Origin: Chitinophagaceae bacterium
GTDB lineage: Bacteria > Bacteroidota > Bacteroidia > Chitinophagales > Chitinophagaceae
Direction: 5' to 3'
DNA length: 64,000 bases
Assembly (NCBI GenBank): GCA_947454235.1
Contig: CANGIY010000002.1
Span: 62,001-126,000, forward strand
Both the position numbers and the translations under genes were made by a program. This document shows positions 27,780 through 37,616 of the stretch, piece after piece. Position 1 is the stretch's first letter, and every line of letters starts with the position of its first letter. The notes beneath the pieces are model-generated. The model ran no database searches and was not told the origin of the DNA. It saw only the letters and a list, made by a program, of their open reading frames with translations.

Positions 27780-28070
27780 ATGAAAACCACAATTGTTTCA
27801 GCCGTTCTGATTACTGTACTTGTAACAGTTTTTGCAAACTCTGCAGAAGCCCACAGGGGTTACCACAGGTGGTACAGGCCTGTAGTCTCTATTCGGGTGC
27901 CAATGCCTCAGGTGAGGGTTTGTCCGCCTGTATATCAAGCTTATGGCCCGGGAACTTATGTGCCACCTCCACCGCCTGTTTGTTACCGCGATTATCCGCG
28001 CTATCACAGAGGTTACGACCGTTGCTACGGTAGTTATGGTCGCCCTCATTACAGAAGGTGCTACAGGTAA
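27780..28070 (+). CDS. Small secreted Tyr/His/Arg/Pro-rich protein
   Basis: 96 residues from ATG 27780, chosen because it begins a signal peptide (MKTTIVSAVLITVLVTVFANSAEA); the frame extends to 27738 without a better start. The mature part is about 70 residues rich in Tyr, His, Arg and Pro (RGYHRWYRPVV, VPPPPPVCYRDYPRYHRGYD). It has two or three Cys and resembles small secreted basic proteins common in Bacteroidota. No function is known. A terminator follows it. Confidence 0.6.
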   Translation: MKTTIVSAVLITVLVTVFANSAEAHRGYHRWYRPVVSIRVPMPQVRVCPPVYQAYGPGTYVPPPPPVCYRDYPRYHRGYDRCYGSYGRPHYRRCYR

Positions 28071-28092
28071 TCAATCATGCTTGTGTTTTGAG

Positions 28093-28124
28093 GCCCGTCG
28101 ACTTTGGTTGGCGGGCTGTTTTAT
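28093..28124 (+). terminator. Terminator of the small secreted protein gene
   Basis: Stem GCCCGTC (28093-28099) / GGCGGGC (28110-28116) with one G-T pair and a 10-base loop, followed by TGTTTTATT. It sits just before the convergent end of the NHL/Ig gene. Confidence 0.6.
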
Positions 28125-30808
28125 TGTACAATAACTTTAAATTTTTGGGCAACTCCATCGTTTAATACAGTTAGTAAGTATGAGCCTGGTACCAATCGCG
28201 ACTGTAGGTCTATTTCAATTTTTCCATTAGTTGGTACTTCATAAGAATCCTCAAAAATAGTTTTACCGCTAACATCCTCAATAATTACAGCCTTTGCTCC
28301 TGATTCGAAATTTCCATCGAAAGAAATAGTGAACTTTCCTGTATTTGGATTTGGGTAAACGTAGGTATTTCCTTTACTATGACCGATAGTGGGCGTTGAA
28401 AGTGGTTGTACCATTACTTTAATTCCATTACTGGTATCAGTTGATTTTGTGATACAAACCAAATTTGACAATAAGGTGCAGTAAACTGAATCGGTTTCGT
28501 ACACAGTAACGGAATACATGTTTGAATTCGCTCCGCTTACGGCCCTTCCATTTTTGAACCATTGATAAACAGGCATTGTTCCTTCATAACTTGGTTCTGC
28601 CGTTAGTGTAACAATTGTACCCGGAGCTACGGTTGGACCACCAGATGCCACGATATCAATATTAGGAGTTACGCGAGGGTAAACATTGAATCGTATTGAG
28701 TCGTCTGCATAAGTTGGTGACGGGCAATATTCTGAACTTACCAAGCGACATTTTACGTGTTCATCAAAATCAGGTACAAGTTGGTATGATCTGCCAGAAT
28801 CTACCAAAATTCCATTTTTATACCAAAACAAACCCGGTGTTCTTCCTCCATTTGTTATGTCGGTTGTGAGTGAAATTGAGTCGCCATTACAAATAATTGC
28901 TCCATTGTAACCATTAATTGAAACACTTGGGGCTACAATTGGGTGAACAGTCATACTGATTGTATTACTTGAAACAGTTGGAAATAGAATACAATGGGCG
29001 TCGCTGGTGAGTCGGCAATAAATATTATCTCTGTCAGACAGGGTAGAACTACTGAATTCGAAATTGTCAGCACCGATGGGTGTACCATTTTTGTACCATT
29101 GGAAGTGTGGTGCTGAACCCGGATTTACTGTTGTTGCGCTAAATGTTACACTTGTACCTGCACAAATTTCGTGTATGCCGGAAATTGAAACTGAAGCCCT
29201 TGGTAGCGCAGTAACGAAAATTGACGCGGTTGCTGTATCTGCAGCACAAGCAGTGCTTATAACGTAGTATACTCGCGATGTGCCTGAAGGTGCCCCTACC
29301 AAGGTTGAGTCGGACATTGACCCTCCACCAGTACAATACCATCTTCCTCCCGGATAATTAGGGCGAAAAGTTGCAGTTGTAAGGCTGCATATTTCTGATG
29401 GACCAGTGATGGAGGTACCCGAATACACACGAGTAATGTTGGCTGTAATGTATGTTGTATCAGTAGCCCATTCATCGTCCACTGAAATTGCAAAAGAGTC
29501 TAATCCAAAATACCCGCTATCAACCACATAATTCATACCGCTTCTTATAAGTAGGTGCCCGTCAGAAACAGCCGATGAGCTACCCGTAACTCTTCCGTGC
29601 CTTGGAGGAATCGCTACTTTCCAGGAAATATTTTGGAGCGTATCAGGGTCGGTGGCTACATTTTGAACAATCAACGAGTAAGGTCCCTGATTTTCACAAA
29701 GAGCTATCGATTGACGATGCCCTTCTACAAAATATGGCTTCTCATTGATGAAAATCTTCCTTATTCTGTAGTTAATGTAGTCACCAATATAATAGTCTCC
29801 GCTAGGGTGTATATACATACTTTGAGGGGTGTAATATAATGCAGTGTCTATAGAAACTGTATCACCATTATATCCATAAACAGACCCGGAATATGTATTG
29901 ATAATGCCGGTATTTTTTTGCACAACCCTTATTTTATTGTTGTTGATAAAATATAGGTCGCCATTTCTATCTAAACAGGGTGCCAATGGCCAGTGGATTT
30001 TTGCGGCCGTTGCCATTGCGCTATCACCTATAGAACCGTCGTGTCCATTTCCTGCTATTGTCGTTATGATGCCTGATGAGTGGTCAACTTTCCTGATTCG
30101 ATTATTGTATGTATCGGCGATTAACAAATTTTCATTTTGATCAACCGTAATATATGCCCCGGTTGAAAGCCAGGCATTCGTAGCTGGTATATTGTCAAAG
30201 TTGTAACCTGAAGTATCATTTCCTGCCACAGTAGTAATGGTTCCTGTTCCACTTACTTTTCTGATAATTCCCCCGCCCGAACCAATGTAAATATTATCAT
30301 TGATGTCTACAGCCACACCACAAGGATTACCAACCTCGGCGTTTGTAGCACTTCCGCCATCGCCGGTCCAGCCAAACGAGCCATTACCAGCAACTGTAGA
30401 TATTCTACCTCCCGAAGTAATTTTTCTTAACCGATGATGTCCTTGATCGCATACGTAAATATTATTGTGCTTGTCGCAGGCTATTCCGAACGGATTTTGT
30501 AAAGAGGCAGCAGTTGCATATCCACCATCACCTAAGCCAGTACCACCTCCCGCAAATGTTGTTATAATTCCATTCCGGTCTATTTTTCTTACTCTTGCAG
30601 CATCACGATCACAGAAGTAAACATTGCCCGCACTGTCGGCAGTTATACCAATAACATTACTAAAAGTGGCGTCTAAAGCAGGTCCATTATCGCCTGAATA
30701 ACCATATACACCATGCCCGGCAATAGTTGAAATAATCTGAGCCTGAGCTGGGCTCAGGAAAAGCAACCATATTACTATACAACATAGAATATTTGAAAAT
30801 GCCTTCAT
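28121..30808 (-). CDS. NHL-repeat/Ig-like secreted protein with T9SS type A sorting domain
   Basis: 895 residues. Signal peptide (MKAFSNILCCIVIWLLFLSPAQAQ), then six or so NHL beta-propeller repeats (about 25-370) built on STIAGNG, GDGGSATNAE and NIYVCDQGHHRLRKI. A cadherin/Big-like domain follows (about 370-460), then several Ig-like modules (about 460-800, each with YxWFKNG-type strands), and a C-terminal Por secretion domain starting at YVYPNPNTGKFTISF. It should be exported through the type IX system and attached to the cell surface or released. The ligand is unknown. Confidence 0.87.
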   Translation of the reverse strand: MKAFSNILCCIVIWLLFLSPAQAQIISTIAGHGVYGYSGDNGPALDATFSNVIGITADSAGNVYFCDRDAARVRKIDRNGIITTFAGGGTGLGDGGYATAASLQNPFGIACDKHNNIYVCDQGHHRLRKITSGGRISTVAGNGSFGWTGDGGSATNAEVGNPCGVAVDINDNIYIGSGGGIIRKVSGTGTITTVAGNDTSGYNFDNIPATNAWLSTGAYITVDQNENLLIADTYNNRIRKVDHSSGIITTIAGNGHDGSIGDSAMATAAKIHWPLAPCLDRNGDLYFINNNKIRVVQKNTGIINTYSGSVYGYNGDTVSIDTALYYTPQSMYIHPSGDYYIGDYINYRIRKIFINEKPYFVEGHRQSIALCENQGPYSLIVQNVATDPDTLQNISWKVAIPPRHGRVTGSSSAVSDGHLLIRSGMNYVVDSGYFGLDSFAISVDDEWATDTTYITANITRVYSGTSITGPSEICSLTTATFRPNYPGGRWYCTGGGSMSDSTLVGAPSGTSRVYYVISTACAADTATASIFVTALPRASVSISGIHEICAGTSVTFSATTVNPGSAPHFQWYKNGTPIGADNFEFSSSTLSDRDNIYCRLTSDAHCILFPTVSSNTISMTVHPIVAPSVSINGYNGAIICNGDSISLTTDITNGGRTPGLFWYKNGILVDSGRSYQLVPDFDEHVKCRLVSSEYCPSPTYADDSIRFNVYPRVTPNIDIVASGGPTVAPGTIVTLTAEPSYEGTMPVYQWFKNGRAVSGANSNMYSVTVYETDSVYCTLLSNLVCITKSTDTSNGIKVMVQPLSTPTIGHSKGNTYVYPNPNTGKFTISFDGNFESGAKAVIIEDVSGKTIFEDSYEVPTNGKIEIDLQSRLVPGSYLLTVLNDGVAQKFKVIVQ

Positions 30809-30893
30809 CGTGTCAGACCTTGATTGTCAGTAGTTTGGGGTGTTGGGCATTCTTCTAAAAGATAAAATAAAGGTACTTAATTTCAGTGATTTA

Positions 30894-31685
30894 CTATGAA
30901 AGCTCAACTTTTTGCTTCAAAATCTGAAAGTACTGCACAGATTGTAACAAACGACTACCATACCAGCTAAAAAGCTCTCCATCAACTAAGATAATTTCTG
31001 CCTCAGGTAAAAGCGCCTGATATTCCAAAATGTGCCGGTCTTTAAATGGAAATGGTTCTGATGATAGTAACACAATATCTGGCTTTGCCGCGCATAGCTC
31101 TTCATCGCTTACAATAGGGTATCTTTCTTTGTGCGAAATGACATTTACCCAACCTATTCTTTCAATCATGTCATTGATAAATGTATCGTTACCAATACTC
31201 ATTTTAGGGTTATGCCAAATAAAATAGGCGACTTTCTTCGAGGCGTTATTCAGTTTTAATTCATTAAATGATGCTCTAATTTCTGCCGATATTTTAATCC
31301 CCATTTGGGTTTGGTCAACAATTTCACTTATTCTTTCAATCATTATCAGTGCGTCATCAAGCTTTTTGATATCACTGATCCAAACCGGAAAACTTTCAGC
31401 TAGTTGTTCTATTTGTTCCTTTGTATTCTCTTCTTTGTTAGCAATAATTAGATCGGGTGCCAGCGATATTATTTTTTCGATACTCAGATTTTTGGTGCCT
31501 CCAACCCTGGTTTTTTGTCTGAACCATTCATTAGGGTGAATACAAAACTTCGTGATACCTACAACTGTTTCGTTTAGACCCAAGTCGAACAAGAGTTCAG
31601 TTTGCGACGGCACCACTGAAATTATTCTCCGGGGCGGGTGGGGTATCTCAACCTTTCTTCCCAACATATCGACAAAAACGCCCAT
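30894..31685 (-). CDS. BtuF/FhuD-like helical-backbone metal/cobalamin-binding protein without signal peptide
   Basis: 263 residues matching the periplasmic binding protein fold of BtuF: PPRRIISVVPSQTELLFDLG, VVGITKFCIHPNEW, GTKNLSIEKIISLAPDLIIANKEEN and DIVLLSSEPFPFKDRH. The protein starts directly with the domain (MGVFVDMLGRKVEIP), with no signal peptide or lipobox, so it appears cytosolic, which is odd for a transport receptor. No ABC permease or ATPase gene is adjacent. The small membrane protein gene lies 1 bp upstream on the same strand. Confidence 0.75.
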   Translation of the reverse strand: MGVFVDMLGRKVEIPHPPRRIISVVPSQTELLFDLGLNETVVGITKFCIHPNEWFRQKTRVGGTKNLSIEKIISLAPDLIIANKEENTKEQIEQLAESFPVWISDIKKLDDALIMIERISEIVDQTQMGIKISAEIRASFNELKLNNASKKVAYFIWHNPKMSIGNDTFINDMIERIGWVNVISHKERYPIVSDEELCAAKPDIVLLSSEPFPFKDRHILEYQALLPEAEIILVDGELFSWYGSRLLQSVQYFQILKQKVELS

Positions 31686-31686
31686 T

Positions 31687-32046
31687 TTATTTCAATTTCC
31701 TGAAATTTAAGAATATGTACAGGCTGAAAGCTATATCAATTAAAAACAAGCCGCTCTTGTATGTTTGCCTATCGAATTCACTGTGAAGCAAAAAATATAC
31801 AATGATACTTGCGCAGGTAACCAATATATATCCAATGCCGCCCCATTTTTTTAGTGCTGTTGCACCTCCCCAACTTATTGTGTAAGCCACCATCCACAAA
31901 AAACCAATAATAGTCGCTTTCCCCATTATGCCTATCATAGTAAACATAGTGAAGAATAGCCCAATTATGTGAAATAGTAGCCCGATTGGGAAAAATAAAG
32001 GCGGTTGGGTTACAAATTCTTTTACGTTATTATAAGCTTTGCTCAA
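31687..32046 (-). CDS. Small four-helix membrane protein of unknown function
   Basis: 119 residues with four hydrophobic segments (about 16-38, 43-58, 67-86, 98-115). The start is TTG (32044-32046). It lies 1 bp upstream of the BtuF-like gene and is likely co-transcribed. No family is recognised with confidence. Confidence 0.6.
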   Translation of the reverse strand: MSKAYNNVKEFVTQPPLFFPIGLLFHIIGLFFTMFTMIGIMGKATIIGFLWMVAYTISWGGATALKKWGGIGYILVTCASIIVYFLLHSEFDRQTYKSGLFLIDIAFSLYIFLNFRKLK

Positions 32047-32187
32047 TGCGAAAGTTGTATGGTTTGTTGAACTAAATTTGTTGCAAAATTAGTTACAGTC
32101 GTTAAAGTTGGTAAATATATCATTGTTAAGGTTAATTAAACGTAATTTGCTGCATCTATTTTTCCAAACTACAATCATCTCTTTTTT

Positions 32188-33861
32188 TTGAAACGTACAT
32201 TTAAAATATTGAAAAGGTTCTTCGGTGTTCTTGCGTCGATAGTTATCTTGTTTTCTATTTTCTATGTTTGGCGCGTCAAAATTCCTGCTCCTAAGGTTGA
32301 TGAAAGTGTTACTGTCAGCCATTATAAACGATTGCAAACGGGTAAAGATTCTTTTGCTGTAGGTAATAACTGGTTGCGAAAAAATAAGTTTGGTATTTGG
32401 GAAATGTACCTTGAGGGTGATGCCTATGAGCGAGGTTTGATTTATGGTGTTCTTGCTCGTGAACATGTACAACATCAGGAGAAAGTTTTTATCGATCAGG
32501 TTAATGTATTGGTGCCGAATAAGTTTTATCAGTGGTTTTTAAAGCTGTTTATTGTTTGGTTCAACCGTGATATTGATAAGTATATCCCTCAGGACGAATT
32601 GAAAGAGATTTACGGTATTTCGAAATCATTCTCTGATGAATATGACTATGTAGGTCCTAAATTTTACAGACTTCTATATTATCATGGCGCACACGACATG
32701 GGCCATGCGCTTAATGACTTTAATCTGGTTGGTTGTACTTCTTTCGCCGTCAACAGGGAATTTTCTAAAGACAGTACGTTGCTGATAGGAAGAAATTTTG
32801 ACTTCTACATGGGTGATAGCTTTGCTGCTCAGAAGTTAGTGATTTTTGAGGCACCTAAGAATGGCTATAAGTTTATTTCTTATGGTTGGGCGGGGTTTAT
32901 TGGTGTAGTATCGGGTATGAATGAAAAAGGTTTGACTGTTACAATAAACGCTGCTAAATCAGATGTTCCATTCAATGCTAAGGAACCAATTTCGTTGCTC
33001 GCACGTGAAATTCTTGAACACTCATCAAATATTACTGAGGCAATAGACTTAGCGAAGAAACGTGAAACTTTTGTCTCAGAGTCGCTTCTTATTGGTTCAG
33101 CATCTGATAATAAAGTGGTTGTTATTGAAAAATCTCCTTCGAAGATGGATGTTTACGAAAGTGCCACCAATTACACAGTTTGTGCGAATCACTACCAGGG
33201 GGCAACCTTTATGGCGGACTCTAACAACTTAAAAAACATTGAGAACAGTGATTCCCGCTTTAGGTTTGAAAGATTGAATGAGCTTTTGAAAAGGAATTTC
33301 CCCATTGATGAAAGTAAAGCAGCAAATATTTTGCGCGACAAACTTGGCGTTGGCGATCATTTTATCGGCTATGGTAATCCTAAGGCTTTAAACCAAATGA
33401 TTGGACACCATTCAGTAATTTTTAAACCACAACAAAGACTTGTTTGGTATAGCACACAACCTTATCAGCTTGGTGAATTTGTTTGTTATGACCTGAATAA
33501 AGTTTTCAGGCATGATACTGATGTGTATCAAACAGTATTGAATTTACCACCCGATACTTTTCTATCATCTGCCGATTACCCTAAATACGAATACCATAAA
33601 CATTGTAGGGAAGCCATAACTCGTTTTGTAATGTTGGGTATACCTATGGAAAACACTGGCTTCGATGTGGCACACTACATTCAGTCCAATCCCAAGAGTT
33701 ATATTACTTACATGAGTTTGGGTAATTATTTCAAAAAGAAAAACGAGTTCAAAAAAGCCACGGAGTACTACATTCAAGCGTTGCAATGTGAAGTTGCATC
33801 GATCAATGAGATTAACTCAATTAATAAGAACATTGTCGAATGCAACAAAAAAGGGCATTAA
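32188..33861 (+). CDS. C45-type acyltransferase/amide hydrolase with membrane anchor and C-terminal TPR
   Basis: 557 residues starting at TTG 32188. An N-terminal membrane segment (about 11-27) is followed by a C45 (penicillin acylase-like, Ntn-fold) domain. It has LEGDAYERGLIYGVL and the probable nucleophile Cys183 in LVGCTSFAV, then LLIGRNFDFYMG and GMNEKGLTVTINAAKS. In this superfamily the Cys becomes N-terminal by self-cleavage; the sequence here would be cut before Cys183. The last about 60 residues look like a TPR unit (YITYMSLGNYFKKKNEFKKA). Likely an extracytoplasmic amide hydrolase or acyltransferase; substrate unknown. Confidence 0.8.
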   Translation: MKRTFKILKRFFGVLASIVILFSIFYVWRVKIPAPKVDESVTVSHYKRLQTGKDSFAVGNNWLRKNKFGIWEMYLEGDAYERGLIYGVLAREHVQHQEKVFIDQVNVLVPNKFYQWFLKLFIVWFNRDIDKYIPQDELKEIYGISKSFSDEYDYVGPKFYRLLYYHGAHDMGHALNDFNLVGCTSFAVNREFSKDSTLLIGRNFDFYMGDSFAAQKLVIFEAPKNGYKFISYGWAGFIGVVSGMNEKGLTVTINAAKSDVPFNAKEPISLLAREILEHSSNITEAIDLAKKRETFVSESLLIGSASDNKVVVIEKSPSKMDVYESATNYTVCANHYQGATFMADSNNLKNIENSDSRFRFERLNELLKRNFPIDESKAANILRDKLGVGDHFIGYGNPKALNQMIGHHSVIFKPQQRLVWYSTQPYQLGEFVCYDLNKVFRHDTDVYQTVLNLPPDTFLSSADYPKYEYHKHCREAITRFVMLGIPMENTGFDVAHYIQSNPKSYITYMSLGNYFKKKNEFKKATEYYIQALQCEVASINEINSINKNIVECNKKGH

Positions 33862-33985
33862 CTGCGGGTAAATAATTGCATTTTTAAGTAATATATCTGT
33901 GAATAAGATGTTAATTACGTGCCTTAAAATATTTAAATTTAAAAGATTGTGAGCAATAGATGTACTGAAAAGTGATTTTCAGCGT

Positions 33986-33993
33986 TATTTTTG
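33986..33993 (+). promoter_or_regulatory. Possible -7 element before the 62-residue protein gene
   Basis: TATTTTTG matches TAnnTTTG and lies 52 bases before the ATG at 34046. No matching -33 was found. Confidence 0.3.
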
Positions 33994-34045
33994 TGTTGTT
34001 GTCGGTGAACAGTGTATTTGAAGTCCCTATTCGAAAAACCATTTT

Positions 34046-34234
34046 ATGAGCACAACCGAATTCAAACCTTTTGATGACACTCCCAAAAACGGTGTTTTGA
34101 CCAACTTAGTTGCAAAACTTTTGAAAAAAGCCAGCAATTTCTTTGAACCAGAAGAGATAGAAATCACCTTTAAAGAAGACCAGGGAAAAATAGTAAGTTA
34201 TACTTACACAAAACTCCCAACTAAAGGATTGTAG
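34046..34234 (+). CDS. Small cytosolic protein of unknown function
   Basis: 62 residues from ATG 34046, with an amphipathic, charged composition (NLVAKLLKKASNFFEPEEIEI) and no signal or membrane segment. A -7-like box upstream and codon use like its neighbours make it a plausible real gene. It stands alone between the C45 hydrolase and the convergent GNAT gene. Confidence 0.5.
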   Translation: MSTTEFKPFDDTPKNGVLTNLVAKLLKKASNFFEPEEIEITFKEDQGKIVSYTYTKLPTKGL

Positions 34235-34298
34235 GAGCGGATACTCAAAAACTATTTTTTCTACTCTCTTGCAGGGTATAGAAAAGCTTTAGCTTTTA

Positions 34299-34784
34299 TT
34301 AAATCCATTTTTCATAGAGTAAACGGGTAACTGCATAGTTTTCTGATTCCAAGAACCGCTGCATTTCTGTATTGTTTGAAAGCGTGAATCTGCTCATTCG
34401 TTTGATTCCCAACTCTTTGTAGTGCTGTTCGAGATGGTGATTCATTGCTCTGTAAAGCCCCATTCTCCTAAATTGAGGGCTTACGTAACCATCTGAAATA
34501 TATAGCTCTTTACCTGTGTAAACTTCTATTCGACTCTCATCAGGTTCGTCAAGATAACCAAAAATGAATCCGGCCGGTTGATTGCCAACCATTGTGAGTA
34601 GGCAAAGTCCGTCGAAGTTCTCTTGCATGTCCATTAAATGTGCCATGTAGTTTTTCCCAATTTCACTCCAGGGTGCTGTTTTTTCAAATAACCGATGTTC
34701 GTTTACGTGCAGCGATTCCAGGAAATTGTTGATGATAGATTGGTTTTCTCTTATGAATATTGGTTTGATAACAATGCTAGCCAT
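34299..34784 (-). CDS. GNAT-family N-acetyltransferase
   Basis: 161 residues. The acetyl-CoA loop region is DGYVSPQFRRMGLYRAM (R/Q-x-x-G-x-G/A variant), preceded by the usual strand LLTMVGNQPAGFIFGYL and followed by RFTLSNNTEMQRFLES. The acceptor is unknown. It stands alone. Confidence 0.8.
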   Translation of the reverse strand: MASIVIKPIFIRENQSIINNFLESLHVNEHRLFEKTAPWSEIGKNYMAHLMDMQENFDGLCLLTMVGNQPAGFIFGYLDEPDESRIEVYTGKELYISDGYVSPQFRRMGLYRAMNHHLEQHYKELGIKRMSRFTLSNNTEMQRFLESENYAVTRLLYEKWI

Positions 34785-34893
34785 AGTTTAACTCAGTTAC
34801 ATGTGGAAAAGTGGTTGTTAAAGTGTTCAGCATTTTCTAAAAATTTGGTGTGCTCATCACAAATACAAAATTGGGTTCCTACCTTAGCGTTTT

Positions 34894-34913
34894 GAAACCC
34901 TTTTTGGGGTTTC
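34894..34913. repeat. Short inverted repeat upstream of the LutA-like gene
   Basis: GAAACCC (34894-34900) / GGGTTTC (34907-34913), loop TTTTTG, 21 bases before the TTG start at 34935. It could be a small hairpin in the leader or a terminator of upstream transcription; there is only a short T-run after it. Confidence 0.4.
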
Positions 34914-34934
34914 TTCATAAAATTAGACATAAGA

Positions 34935-35660
34935 TTGGACGTTCAAATATTTATACCATGTTTTGTTGATCAATTATTTCCGGAAACCGGAATGAATATG
35001 GTCAAAGTACTTGAAAAGGTGGGTTGTAGTGTAAAATACAACCCTAATCAGACCTGTTGCGGTCAGCCTGCGTATAATGCAGGATATGCTGAAGAGGCTA
35101 AAGAGGTGGGCAGGAAATTTCTGCATGACTTTGCTGAACGGAAGTATATCGTTAGCCCGAGTGGTTCATGTACAGGGTATGCAAAAAAGAACTTTTGTGA
35201 GCTTTTTGATAACTCTGCCGATCATCTTTTAAGCAATCAGGTAGTATCGTACATGTATGAATTTACTCAGTTCTTGACTGAAGTTGTAAACATCGATTAC
35301 TTTGGTGCTGAATTCAATGCAAAGGTCACTTATCACGATTCTTGCGGTGCTTTGCGCGATTGTGGAATTAAAAGTGGCCCACGTCGTTTGCTGAGTAAAG
35401 TAAAAGGACTTGAATTGGTGGAGATGAACGATTGTGAAACTTGTTGTGGATTTGGTGGCACTTTTGCAGTGAAATATGAACCAATTTCTATTGGCATGGC
35501 ACAGTCAAAAGTGAGAAATGCTATAGAGACCGGTGCTCAATATATTGTATCAACCGACGTGTCATGTATGATGCACATGCAGGGTTACATAGACGCAAAT
35601 GGTTTGCCAATAAAAACAATTCATATTGCTGATATTCTCGCTTCAGGGTGGGAACTTTAG
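34935..35660 (+). CDS. (Fe-S)-binding protein, LutA/YkgE family
   Basis: 241 residues starting at TTG 34935, which gives the family N-terminus MDVQIFIPCFVDQLFP. Two CCG domains are present: CFVDQ plus QTCCGQPAYNAGY, and HDSCGALRDCGI plus CETCCGFGGTFAVKY. LutA works with LutB and LutC in lactate oxidation; these partners are absent here, so a stand-alone or scattered lactate/glycolate oxidation role is likely. It is followed by purA after 80 bp. Confidence 0.88.
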   Translation: MDVQIFIPCFVDQLFPETGMNMVKVLEKVGCSVKYNPNQTCCGQPAYNAGYAEEAKEVGRKFLHDFAERKYIVSPSGSCTGYAKKNFCELFDNSADHLLSNQVVSYMYEFTQFLTEVVNIDYFGAEFNAKVTYHDSCGALRDCGIKSGPRRLLSKVKGLELVEMNDCETCCGFGGTFAVKYEPISIGMAQSKVRNAIETGAQYIVSTDVSCMMHMQGYIDANGLPIKTIHIADILASGWEL

Positions 35661-35713
35661 TGCAATAACAAAAAATCGTTTGTTTCAAAAGTTTTTTTTT
35701 TCGTCTTCATTAA

Positions 35714-37009
<1,296 letters not shown>

Positions 37010-37086
37010 TTAAATAAATATTTATAATTTCTGAAACAAAAATTTGGCAATCTCGTTAAACAATTAAAATTTTACGTTTAAACAGC

Positions 37087-37608
37087 ATGAGCGCTATGAA
37101 ATCAAGTACCAATAAAAAAACCGCCGGCAAAACAAGCGCTGACGAAAGCGCATCATCGGCTTCAAAGAAAACGTCTCCAAAAACCAAAAAGGCGGCAATG
37201 GAAGATGATGAGGATTTAGATGATGAACTGGATGAAGCTCCAAAGAAAGCGTCGAAAACAACCAAAGCATCGGCTAAAAAGAAAAAAGACGATGACGATG
37301 ATGATGACGACGACGATACTCCTAAAAAGAAGTCTGCTTCAAAAGCTTCGTCAAAGAAAAGTTCTGACGACGACGATGATGATGACGACGATTTGGACGA
37401 AGAAGATGACGATTTTGGAAAAGATGACTTTGAGGATGAAATTGATATAGACAAAGAATTCGAAGAGTTCGAACTTCCGAAATCAAAAAGCAAAACTCCG
37501 GGTAAAAAGAAAAGTTCATCAAAAGACGATGACTTTGATGATGAGTTCAAAGATTTGGGCTTTTTCAGTGAGTCGGGTGGGTTTGACGATGACGATGATG
37601 ACTATTAA
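37087..37608 (+). CDS. Asp/Lys/Ser-rich low-complexity protein
   Basis: 173 residues from ATG 37087. An N-terminal basic Lys/Thr/Ser tract (about 1-38) is followed by alternating poly-Asp and Lys/Ser blocks (e.g. 8-10 Asp runs at about 75-83 and 98-105) and a C-terminal acidic tail ending in DDDDDY. There is no globular domain; it is likely disordered and highly charged, as in histone-like or nucleic-acid-binding tails. DNA is dominated by GAC/GAT and AAA/AAG repeats. It sits 77 bp after purA and 8 bp before pabB. Function unknown; it reads as a real gene because its composition is strongly biased and it ends neatly before pabB. Confidence 0.65.
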   Translation: MSAMKSSTNKKTAGKTSADESASSASKKTSPKTKKAAMEDDEDLDDELDEAPKKASKTTKASAKKKKDDDDDDDDDDTPKKKSASKASSKKSSDDDDDDDDDLDEEDDDFGKDDFEDEIDIDKEFEEFELPKSKSKTPGKKKSSSKDDDFDDEFKDLGFFSESGGFDDDDDDY

Positions 37609-37616
37609 TAATCTAA

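Noticed and set aside
37056-37550. 164-residue Ser-rich open frame on the minus strand
   Set aside because: It is the antisense of the GAC/GAT and AAG repeats of the Asp/Lys-rich gene, which gives endless Ser/Phe codons. No independent support.
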